A stretch of 36,078 nt of DNA, from NCBI GenBank assembly GCA_051649785.1, contig JBOFHT010000088.1:1-36078 (forward strand), in the 5' to 3' direction. This DNA comes from JBOFHT01 sp051649785 (GTDB taxonomy: Archaea; Methanobacteriota; Methanobacteria; Methanobacteriales; Methanobacteriaceae). Positions 17,286 to 24,218 of the stretch are shown one piece after another. Position numbers and translations under genes: made by a program. Position 1 is the stretch's first letter, and every line of letters begins with the position of its first letter. The notes beneath the pieces were generated by a model, which saw nothing but the letters and a program-made list of their open reading frames with translations, did no database searches and was not told where the DNA came from.

Positions 17286-17567
17286 CTAAGGTTCTTCTAT
17301 TTGATCCCATACTTCGTTAAAATCATGATAATTTTTTTCTATTCCTTCTGAAAGAATATATATTTTTCCATAATTATCCCCAATAGGGTTTATAATTTTA
17401 TTTTTTTCTAAAATTTTTAGATGGTGAGTTATGGTTCTATAATTAAGGTTTAACTTAGTACTTAGTTGATTTGTATTATAGGGCCTTTCATGTAATTTTT
17501 TTATTATTTTCCCCCTGTTCAATCCGCCTCTTGTACCAAGAACTACCCATAGTAGAATTTTTTTCAT
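17286..17567 (-). CDS. ArsR-like winged-helix transcriptional regulator
   Basis: The 93-residue protein is one winged-helix domain: GLNRGKIIKKLHERPYN, then TNQLSTKLNLNYRTITHHLK (about 32-51) as the helix-turn-helix, and a wing with NPIGDNYGKIYILSEG. It lacks the cysteines of metal-sensing ArsR proteins, so it probably responds to something else. The ATG at 17567 follows CAAGGAGTTAAAT. It is paired with the small membrane protein downstream. A short TAGCCA/TGGCTA hairpin overlaps its stop codon (17272-17288). Confidence 0.85.
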   Translation of the reverse strand: MKKILLWVVLGTRGGLNRGKIIKKLHERPYNTNQLSTKLNLNYRTITHHLKILEKNKIINPIGDNYGKIYILSEGIEKNYHDFNEVWDQIEEP

Positions 17568-17834
17568 ATTTAACTCCTTGTAAATCTTCTATTTTTATCT
17601 CCTTGGCCTTAACTAGATATTAAAGTAGTATCCTTTGTAAATAAAGTAATGGTAATAATAATAGGCAATGGCAGTAATGGTAGTAGTAGGAGTAATAGTA
17701 GTAGTATATATTAATGTATTAGTCATTTAGGTATTATATATTAAATATTAATGTATTTTGCTAATATGCTAATGTTTTTATATATTTATGTAGATTTATT
17801 AGATTATTATTATATTTATTTAATATATTCACAT

Positions 17835-18010
17835 ATATCTTTTTTATATCTTTCCATATCATTCTCATATTCAATGACTCATATACATTTAGATATTAAT
17901 ATTTTTTTAACTATAATATCTTTTTTATATCTTTCCATATCATTCTCATACTCAATGACTCTAATACATTTAGATATTAATATTTTTAATTATAATCTCT
18001 TTTTTATATA
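17835..18010. repeat. Tandem repeat, period 81 bp, two copies plus a partial
   Basis: The unit from ATATCTTTTTTATATC through CATTTAGATATTAATATTTTT occurs at 17835-17915 and 17916-17996 with few changes, and the first 15 or so bases recur at about 17996. Because 81 is a multiple of three, an 86-codon frame runs through it (17751-18011), but that frame has no ribosome binding site and I do not consider it a gene. Confidence 0.85.
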
Positions 18011-18084
18011 ATTTATTTGTGACTTATTTTCTAAAAAATCTATTTTTAATTAATCCTTATTTTCTTCATATTTTTTAATATATT

Positions 18085-18188
18085 GGGTCTTGGTCAAAAA
18101 GATTTTCTATATATAAAAATTTTCTTCATTTATTAATTCTCAGGTTTTAATGAAGTTTTAATTTAGAAATTCCAACTTTTGGCCATAG
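18085..18188. mobile_element. Miniature element family 2, copy C (inverted)
   Basis: Read on the minus strand, this has the family core (AATTTCTAAATTAAAACTTC, then ATTAAAA) and ends in TTTTTGACCAAGACCC. The plus-strand left end GGGTCTTGGTCAAAA is the best-preserved terminus of the family. It lies about 110 bp upstream of the TATA-like box of the beta-helix surface gene. Confidence 0.6.
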
Positions 18189-18295
18189 CTCATATTTTGT
18201 CTAAATAAATATTTTTTTTTAAAGGTATTTGTAGTGAATTTGCATATAACTTGTAGAATTTTTTCACATAATATGCTTCTAATTTTGAAATAAAG

Positions 18296-18305
18296 TTATA
18301 TATAC
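18296..18305 (+). promoter_or_regulatory. Candidate TATA box for the beta-helix surface protein
   Basis: TTATATATAC is preceded by the purine-rich AAATAAAG, which could serve as a BRE. Transcription from here would start near 18330 and give a leader of about 175 nt before the ATG at 18504. The AT background limits confidence. Confidence 0.35.
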
Positions 18306-18450
18306 AGTTTTTTAAGATAATAATCTATAAAATAAAAGTTTTTTTATTATAATGGGGGATTTTAAATGTAAACTTCAATTAAAGCTAGTTTAAAATTCTA
18401 GTTTTTAAGAAGAGCAGCAAACTCGATAAACTGTTGTAAAATGATTTTAT

Positions 18451-18480
18451 ATGAATGCTTTATAAAAAGCATAAGTTCAT
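18451..18480 (+). promoter_or_regulatory. Leader hairpin just upstream of the ribosome binding site
   Basis: ATGAATGCTT and AAGCATAAGTTCAT can pair around TATAAA, ending about 10 bases before GGAGGTGA (18490-18497) and the ATG at 18504. A hairpin here could affect translation of the surface protein. No known riboswitch class is recognisable. Confidence 0.35.
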
Positions 18481-18503
18481 TAAAATTATGGAGGTGAAAA
18501 TAA

Positions 18504-20414
18504 ATGATTAACAAGTATTTTAATAAAAATATTAATATGCAAGTAGCTATGGGATTTTTCATGATTTTAGCAATTACTTTAATGATTGTGCCTGTAAGTG
18601 CTGCGGATGTTAACATTGACAATACCATGTCTCTAGCTAGTATTCAGTCATTTATTAATAATGCTGATGAAAATTCAAATATTTTCTTTAGTGCAGGAGA
18701 TTATAGCTATATTTTCAATTTAAATATAACAAAACCACTTAAAATTTTAACCAATGGTTTAGTTAATTTTATTGGGGATTCTAAGAGTTCAGCTTTTATT
18801 CTTAAATCAGGAAATATAACAATTTCAGGATTTAATTTAAGTAAGTATGAAAATGGAATATCTTCAATTTTCAATAGCCCTACAAATATTAGTGGTATTA
18901 ATATTTCTAACAACAATATTTCAGCCAATGAACATGGAATACATTTATATACCTCAGGTAATATTGAAAATAATATTTTCTCTGGAAATAATATTCAAGT
19001 AAACAATAATTCGTCTACTTCAGGAGGAGAAAGTAAAGCTTCAATTGTAATTAAAACAACTAATGGTAATATAACAAACAATACAGTAAAAAATAGCAAT
19101 ATTTCCTCAAAAGGAGGGGATGGTGTTCATATACTCAGTAGCTCAGGTATAGTAGAAAAAAATAAAATAGTTAAAAATAATATTACTACAAGTGAAAGTG
19201 GACGTAGCGGAGTTCTTTTAGCCAGTAGCAGTAATATAACTCGAAATAATACTGTTTCAAACAATAATTTAAAAACCGTGAATACTGGTGTTATGTTCTC
19301 TGGAAGAGTTCATGAAGCTAATACTGTTAATAATAATATTATAGAATCTAAAGGAACTTATGGTGGAGGAGTATATTTCACATCTTCCCCTTATTATCTA
19401 AATAGTACTAATTATATCACAAATAATACAGTATATAATAATACTATAGATTCAAGTTATATTGGAATTCAAATTTATTCCACAAATGCTTCTATATCTA
19501 CAAATAACCAAATTTTCAATAATAGTATTGGTGGAAAGTACGGTATTTACTTGACAACAGATAAAAATATTATTCAATCTAATAATATATCTGGATCAGA
19601 ATGTGGAATCTATAATAAAGGAAATGAAAATAGTATATTATCCAATAATATATCCAAATCACCATATGGAATCTATAATGAAGGAAATGGAAATAGTATA
19701 ATTTCTAATAATATATTTGATAATATCTATGGAATCTATAATGAAGGAAATAATACAACTATTAATTATAATAGAATGTATAATAACACTAATTATAGTT
19801 TAGAGAATTACGGCTTAGGAGCTAATGCTAATCTTAATTGGTGGGGTAAAAACAATATTTCCTCTGAATATAATGATTCAACTGATGATTTAAAGTTAGA
19901 TAATTGGTATGTTATAAGAATATATGCTAATGAACATGAAACTACTTCAAAAGGAGCTAAAATTACTTTTCCTGCAAATGCAACCGTTATTGTTAAATCT
20001 ATTTTAGAACTTAATGATAAAAACCCGAATCATGATAAGCTATTACTACCTTATTTTGAGTCAACTCATTATGGTTCTAATAAAACTGCTACAGTTGAAG
20101 ATATTAGATACTTCGATTATTCTGAAAGAATCAATAGCACAATTAAAACTTTATTTATTGAGTCTTTAAGTGATAATGAAGATGTTAACTTAGCTATTAA
20201 CTTTACGGCAAATAAACCATCAGCTGATGAAAATACCACAGATGATGATAATGGGAATAAAAATAAGAAACCTAATTCCAATCCGGATTCCAACACTAAC
20301 TCAGATTCTACACAAGCTAATGCAGTTAGTATGAAGTCTACTGGTACTTCTGTGATTATTTTACTAATCACTTTATTGCTATCCATTTTACCTATATATA
20401 GGTGGAAAAAGTAG
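18504..20414 (+). CDS. Adhesin-like surface protein with parallel beta-helix and C-terminal anchor
   Basis: The 636-residue protein has an N-terminal signal peptide (about 12-33, ending VPVSAAD). A right-handed parallel beta-helix of NosD/PbH1 type follows (about 60-440), built of N-x-I-x-x-N-N-x repeats, then a beta domain (about 450-570), an Asn/Asp/Lys-rich linker (about 572-605) and a C-terminal membrane helix (about 611-632) ending in RWKK. This is the adhesin-like protein architecture abundant in Methanobrevibacter, probably exposed on the cell surface for attachment to surfaces or partners. Three near-identical 21-residue repeats (GIYN.GN.NSI.SNNI) sit at about 368-430. Many N-glycosylation sequons are present. 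The start is well supported by GGAGGTGA seven bases upstream. Confidence 0.88.
   Translation: MINKYFNKNINMQVAMGFFMILAITLMIVPVSAADVNIDNTMSLASIQSFINNADENSNIFFSAGDYSYIFNLNITKPLKILTNGLVNFIGDSKSSAFILKSGNITISGFNLSKYENGISSIFNSPTNISGINISNNNISANEHGIHLYTSGNIENNIFSGNNIQVNNNSSTSGGESKASIVIKTTNGNITNNTVKNSNISSKGGDGVHILSSSGIVEKNKIVKNNITTSESGRSGVLLASSSNITRNNTVSNNNLKTVNTGVMFSGRVHEANTVNNNIIESKGTYGGGVYFTSSPYYLNSTNYITNNTVYNNTIDSSYIGIQIYSTNASISTNNQIFNNSIGGKYGIYLTTDKNIIQSNNISGSECGIYNKGNENSILSNNISKSPYGIYNEGNGNSIISNNIFDNIYGIYNEGNNTTINYNRMYNNTNYSLENYGLGANANLNWWGKNNISSEYNDSTDDLKLDNWYVIRIYANEHETTSKGAKITFPANATVIVKSILELNDKNPNHDKLLLPYFESTHYGSNKTATVEDIRYFDYSERINSTIKTLFIESLSDNEDVNLAINFTANKPSADENTTDDDNGNKNKKPNSNPDSNTNSDSTQANAVSMKSTGTSVIILLITLLLSILPIYRWKK
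19604..19792 (+). repeat. Coding repeat, three units of 63 bp
   Basis: TGGAATCTATAATGAAGGAA recurs at 19604, 19667 and 19730, exactly 63 bp apart, each unit giving one 21-residue beta-helix turn. The DNA-level similarity suggests recent internal duplication within the surface protein. Confidence 0.8.
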
Positions 20415-21021
20415 TTAAAATTCAAATATTTAAAAAAATAGGGTTTTTATATAATATTTTTCTCTTTAAAGAGTTATTGTGTTAACTTTTTCCGTAAAAT
20501 AATCAAAAAAGAGTTAGTTCTTTTTTAGTGAATATTCAGTTTATTTAGTTAACATATATTTTATATAGAAATCTTTTATTTTTTTCTTTTTTTAATTAAT
20601 CAAATATTTTAGTTTACTAATTCTTACTCTAAAATTTATCTGCTATTTTTGCTTTAAATATCATATTAAAAGCCATATAAACTTTAAACTAATTTTTAAT
20701 TCAAATACTTGTTTTTATTAGATATATCAATTTTATATCCTAAAATTAGCTTAAAAAATAGAAATAACAAGCCCATAACTAAAAAACTATAAGACATGAA
20801 AGTAGAGCTAAAAAATAAAAATATTATGCAAATAAGAATAAGTGAAATTAAAAATTAAATAATTTTTTAAATTTAAATAATTATTTGAGAAATAAAATAA
20901 AAATAAAACCGATAATAGTAATTAAAATAATTAAAATTAAAAATTCAAATAAGAAAATTAGAGTATATTAAAATTAGTAATTAATATAATAATAAAAATA
21001 AAAAAATAAATTAAAAATAAA
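20415..21021. other. Non-coding gap between convergent genes
   Basis: No gene is seen in about 600 bp. Just after the surface gene come T-rich runs and the palindrome CTCTTTAAAGAG. The remainder is AAAT/TAAA-rich with one 20-codon frame (from 20798) lacking a ribosome binding site. Confidence 0.6.
20440..20490 (+). terminator. Possible terminator of the surface-protein gene
   Basis: Several T-runs (GGTTTTTAT, ATATTTTTCTC, AACTTTTTCC) surround the perfect 12-bp palindrome CTCTTTAAAGAG (20462-20473) about 50 bp after the stop codon. Archaeal termination mainly needs oligo-T, so the role of the palindrome is uncertain. Confidence 0.35.
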
Positions 21022-21276
21022 TTAGTTTTTAATTGATTCTAATTTACTTAAAATTTCCCAAATTAATGTTCTTGCATGAACAGGAATATTTGGATCATTA
21101 CTTATTTCATCTAACATTGAAATAACTGTACTTGCTCTTACAGTTGGATCTTCATCTTGATTAGATAAAATTTGGTTAGATTCATCTGCTGCCCTTCTTA
21201 TGTTACGTGGAACAGTAGAATTACCCATAATATGTCTTAAAATGTCTGAAACTTGATTGAATGTTTCGTCAGCCAT
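21022..21276 (-). CDS. UPF0147 family protein
   Basis: The 84-residue, all-helical acidic protein matches the archaeal UPF0147 family (DILRHIMGNSTVPRNIRRAA; DEDPTVRASTVISMLDEISN; PNIPVHARTLIWEILSKLE). The family is conserved in Euryarchaeota and has no established function. The ATG at 21276 follows TTGGAGGAGTTTAC. It stands alone: cbiG lies 355 bp upstream on the same strand and the surface-protein gene converges on it. Confidence 0.93.
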   Translation of the reverse strand: MADETFNQVSDILRHIMGNSTVPRNIRRAADESNQILSNQDEDPTVRASTVISMLDEISNDPNIPVHARTLIWEILSKLESIKN

Positions 21277-21631
21277 GTAAACTCCTCCAATGGTTATGAA
21301 TCATGTGAGTATTATTTATAATTAGTAGTTACTAGTTTAATAGTTACTATAAGTATATAGATACTGTGATTAAGTTAATAGTTATTAAGTAAGTTACTAA
21401 CTATGATTAAATAATTAGTATTAAATATAATTAGTATTAAAAATATTAGCTAATATTTTATAATAAGAATATTTTATAAACTTTGTGTAGCTTTTTAATA
21501 TATTAATAGTAATAGTAAATATGTATAATTTTGTTTGTTTAAAAACCTTTTGGTTATTGTATTAATAAAATTTCTAAAGTTATTAAAATGAGCCAGTATT
21601 AGTTAAAGTTTATAGTTATACTATTTATAAA
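21277..21631. other. Gap between cbiG and UPF0147
   Basis: These 355 bp contain only AT-rich sequence made of repeated TTAGTA/TAGTTA words (21310-21440). I see no gene or clear structure. The promoter of the UPF0147 gene should lie at its low-coordinate end. Confidence 0.55.
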
Positions 21632-22981
21632 TCAGTCGGAGTGTGCAATTGCAACTGTAACACCATTAATAGCTAGTTTTCTATGAATTAGTTTAGCTTT
21701 TTTATTTTTATGTTTAGATGCATTTTTTGCAGAAATCATAGCTGCCCCTTCACAAAGTCCAGGGATTCCAAATTTACTCATTACAAAGTCAGAATGGGAA
21801 TATTTAACCTTATCTTTAAGCATAGTGTTACTTTTATCAAAAAAGTTTTTTAAGTCTTTAATAAGTATTATATCCAATGGAATACCCATATCATTAGCTA
21901 TTTCTATAATTGCAGCTTCATCTTTTTTCATTTCCCCAGTTCCTATTCTATTAATTCTTTCAACAGGAATATTTAAGTTTTTACAGGCCTCATTAATTGC
22001 TATTTTGATTTTATCTTTACTTATTCCTTTTCTAGAACCTATTCCAATACTAATATTTTTAGGAATGATTTTCATTGTTTTAAAGCTATTATCGATACTA
22101 TTAATAATATCTATACTATTAACATCTTCATTGGAATTTATACTGTTAATAGGGTTGTTTGATGTATTGGAGTTACTAGAGTTGATATTGTTAATATTAT
22201 TTCTATTAATATTTTTATTATCTAAGACATTGATTTCAAGTGTAAGTTTATTTACATTACTATTTTTCTCAATAGTTTTCACTTGAAATTGACCTCTCAA
22301 ATTAGTGTTATTATTGGAATTATTGTGAATATTTTTATTATTAATATAACTAGGATAAATAAAATAGTAATTAGAGTAATTACTGTCTAGTTTAGATAAA
22401 TAATTACTTAAATAGCTAATATCATTATAAGTAGTGGGGCTAGTATTACCATCAATAGAGCTACTAGAATCATTAATTTGGGCATTAATACTAGAACTTA
22501 TGAGAAGTTTTTTATTATTAATAATTGCTTTATTATAATCTAAAATCAAATTAGTATCTTCAATATCCCAGTAAAGCATCTTAGCTAGATTATCAATAGC
22601 TATCATACCTTTAGTATCAGTTGAAGTTGTTATGACTTCATTTCCCCCAATTATTTCAGCTATTTTTTTAGAAAATAAGTTAGCTCCACCTAAATGACCT
22701 GAAACTAAACTTATAACATATTCTCCATTTTCATCAATAGCTATTATACCAGGGTCTGTTTTTTTAGACTTTAAAAGATTACAGGAAGATCTAATTAAAA
22801 TTCCAGTTGACATTATTCCAATGATAAAGTCATATTCATTAAAACATTCCTCAATGGAACTTTTAACATTTTTATGAAATAATGTAACTTTAGTAATAGT
22901 TAAATCTTTACAAAGTGCTTCTTTAAGATTCTTTGCAAGATTTTGCCCATTTTTAGTTACAGAAATAATAGCTACTTTCAT
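21632..22981 (-). CDS. cbiG: Cobalt-precorrin-5A hydrolase with Asn/Ser-rich insertion
   Basis: CbiG opens the lactone ring of cobalt-precorrin-5A in anaerobic B12 synthesis and releases acetaldehyde. The N-terminal domain (about 1-155) has ISVTKNGQNLAKNLKE and the typical VSGHLGGANLFSKKIAE near 87-103. The C-terminal domain (about 310-449) has GIGSRKGISKDKI, KKDEAAIIEIA, FGIPGLCEGAAM and a final NGVTVAIAHSD. Between them lies an Asn/Ser-rich stretch of about 150 residues, which explains the length of 449 against the usual 300-350. The ATG at 22981 follows GAGGATATT. In my recollection cbiB is the usual neighbour in related methanogens. Here about 11 kb of accessory DNA separates them. Confidence 0.93.
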   Translation of the reverse strand: MKVAIISVTKNGQNLAKNLKEALCKDLTITKVTLFHKNVKSSIEECFNEYDFIIGIMSTGILIRSSCNLLKSKKTDPGIIAIDENGEYVISLVSGHLGGANLFSKKIAEIIGGNEVITTSTDTKGMIAIDNLAKMLYWDIEDTNLILDYNKAIINNKKLLISSSINAQINDSSSSIDGNTSPTTYNDISYLSNYLSKLDSNYSNYYFIYPSYINNKNIHNNSNNNTNLRGQFQVKTIEKNSNVNKLTLEINVLDNKNINRNNINNINSSNSNTSNNPINSINSNEDVNSIDIINSIDNSFKTMKIIPKNISIGIGSRKGISKDKIKIAINEACKNLNIPVERINRIGTGEMKKDEAAIIEIANDMGIPLDIILIKDLKNFFDKSNTMLKDKVKYSHSDFVMSKFGIPGLCEGAAMISAKNASKHKNKKAKLIHRKLAINGVTVAIAHSD

Positions 22982-23072
22982 AATATCCTCAAATTTAGGG
23001 GTATAATATTTAATTAAAATAGTTTTAATTTATTATATATTTTATAGGTGTATATAATTTTATATAATTATG

Positions 23073-23182
23073 CAACTCTGTCAACTTAAGCAATTAAATA
23101 CTAAATCTTAACTAAATTTAATAAATTACTTATAAATATTCATAAAAATTTACTTTAAAAAATCCTTAAATTGACAGAAGTG
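23073..23182. mobile_element. 110-bp MITE with IS4-type element ends and 9-bp target duplication
   Basis: The left end CAACTCTGTCAACTTAAG and right end CTTAAATTGACAGAAGTG are inverted repeats (15 of 18 positions match) closely resembling the 19-bp ends of the IS element at 31640-33209. The element is flanked by a perfect 9-bp direct repeat ATAATTATG (23064-23072 and 23183-23191). The interior is non-coding and AT-rich. It was most likely mobilised by the same or a related transposase. Confidence 0.85.
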
Positions 23183-23219
23183 ATAATTATGTAAAGTATG
23201 TTAAATTACTTATCAATAA

Positions 23220-23460
23220 CATGCTCATGTGAAGTACCTCAGATACTTGATTTATCAAGTCAGGATATGTATAGATAAAGTATTAGTAGAATGTTTATCA
23301 GTCCCATAGTTAAGTATGTCAATATCATCTTAGACTTTAGATATTCTACAACATACAGTATATATAGATAAAGACTTCCCCAATAAGTTCTGTAATAATA
23401 CAGCCCCTGGTTTCACGGCAATCATAGGAATCCACGATATCATGGAAAACAATTATAATT
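23220..23460. other. Unassigned GC-richer segment, possible gene relic or RNA
   Basis: Base composition rises here; 23401-23440 is about half G+C in a strongly AT-rich window. Features include a 14-bp near-palindrome CCACGATATCATGG (23432-23445) and a hairpin ACTTGA-TTTA-TCAAGT (about 23245-23260). On the minus strand two overlapping frames stay open for about 35 codons (one reading IIVFHDIVDSYDC), but none is long. A decayed gene brought in with mobile DNA, or a structured RNA, are both possible. Confidence 0.3.
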
Positions 23461-23509
23461 CTTTATTTTACTATAATTCATATGTTAGAACATTATAATT
23501 AGAAATATA

Positions 23510-23683
23510 TTATTTTTCAATTAATTTTATTTTTTTAACTAAATAAAAACCAATACCCAATGCAATAACAAGACTTGCAAAAAATGAAAGAACACCACTT
23601 GGTAAAAACAACTGCTTAACAAAAATAAGTACTCCTAAAATAACAAAACCAATAACTAAAACTTTTACAGACTCTTTTTTCAT
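23510..23683 (-). CDS. Small two-helix membrane protein
   Basis: The 57-residue protein has two hydrophobic helices (about 5-25 and 28-49) separated by LFLPSG, and a basic tail KKIKLIEK. It is a clear paralogue of the 51-residue protein at 33279-33434 (shared pattern: LVIG, then I.K..LLP.G.L.FF.S.VIAL). The start chosen is the ATG at 23683 because AGGTGGAGATT lies directly upstream; the in-frame GTG at 23692 falls within that site. It starts 29 bp after the PH-like gene, making it the third gene of the operon headed by the giant surface protein. It may help protect the producer membrane, or be a holin- or export-like accessory. Both are guesses. Confidence 0.75.
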   Translation of the reverse strand: MKKESVKVLVIGFVILGVLIFVKQLFLPSGVLSFFASLVIALGIGFYLVKKIKLIEK

Positions 23684-23712
23684 AATCTCCACCTACCATA
23701 TATTAAACTAAT

Positions 23713-24195
23713 CTATAATTCATTTAGCCTACCACAAGCTCTTTCAAGAACATAATCAATAAAATAATCAGTGAAAAATTCAGCCGATATGAATTTTGAT
23801 TTAAAAGGAGCTGAAAGAGTTATTTCAGATCCATCCACCATTTTGAGCACAACTAAATCTGAAGTCCCTTTTGGTGATTTATATATATTAATCATATCCT
23901 TCCATTCTAATATCAATTCATCTCTTCTAAAATTAGCTAATTTGACAAATATGCCTTCTTTTTTAACTTTAAAATCCCCTCCTTCAATTTTCATTCCGCC
24001 CCCACTCACAGAATCCGCCGCCATTGCCCCTGCAAAAGATCCTAAACCAACCATTGTAAATGCAACACTAATACCTTTAAGGGTTTTATTTTTTCTCTTT
24101 TTTCTCTTTTCAGGAAAACGTATAGTTCCTTCCCACCCATTGTTCATTAAATATAAAAATTTATTATATTCTGACAGCTTATTATATTTTGACAT
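23713..24195 (-). CDS. PH-like protein with hydrophobic segment, candidate immunity protein
   Basis: The 160-residue protein has a basic N-terminal part (FPEKRKKRKNK, about 27-37), a small-residue hydrophobic stretch (about 41-60, SVAFTMVGLGSFAGAMAA), and a C-terminal domain whose pattern (EGIFVKLANFRRDELILEWKDM; VVLKMVDGSEITL) resembles a bacterial PH-type fold. The ATG at 24195 follows AAGGAGTGCTTG. The giant surface protein gene stops at 24219, only 23 bp upstream, so translation is likely coupled. Its position directly after a multidomain protein with a membrane-active-looking C terminus is that expected of an immunity gene. No family is recognised with certainty. Confidence 0.7.
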   Translation of the reverse strand: MSKYNKLSEYNKFLYLMNNGWEGTIRFPEKRKKRKNKTLKGISVAFTMVGLGSFAGAMAADSVSGGGMKIEGGDFKVKKEGIFVKLANFRRDELILEWKDMINIYKSPKGTSDLVVLKMVDGSEITLSAPFKSKFISAEFFTDYFIDYVLERACGRLNEL

Positions 24196-24218
24196 CAAGC
24201 ACTCCTTACTATATCTCT

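Larger units (their letters stand above)
17568..18503. other. Intergenic region with tandem repeat, miniature element and surface-protein leader
   Basis: I see no reliable gene in these 936 bp. They hold (in order) the promoter region of the winged-helix gene, an 81-bp tandem repeat (about 17835-18010), an inverted miniature element (about 18085-18188), a TATA-like box (18296-18305) and a leader of about 180 nt with hairpins ahead of the beta-helix protein at 18504. Confidence 0.6.
22982..23509. other. Intergenic region with a MITE and a GC-richer unassigned segment
   Basis: This stretch upstream of cbiG contains the MITE at 23073-23182 and the compositionally distinct segment at about 23220-23460, both described separately. 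No intact gene is visible. Confidence 0.6.

Noticed and set aside
17751..18011. 86-codon frame that looks like a repetitive membrane protein
   Set aside because: It has no ribosome binding site, and its repeats follow from an 81-bp DNA tandem repeat with a period divisible by three.
18398..18628. 76-codon minus-strand frame opposite the surface-protein start
   Set aside because: It is antisense to the signal-peptide region of the surface protein and lacks its own ribosome binding site.
20798..20860. 20-codon plus-strand frame starting MKVELKNK
   Set aside because: It has no ribosome binding site and sits in Lys/Asn/Ile-biased AT-rich DNA, so it is expected by chance.
21825..22286. 153-codon plus-strand frame rich in Leu, Ile and Ser
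   Set aside because: It is the antisense of the cbiG gene, including its Asn-rich insert.
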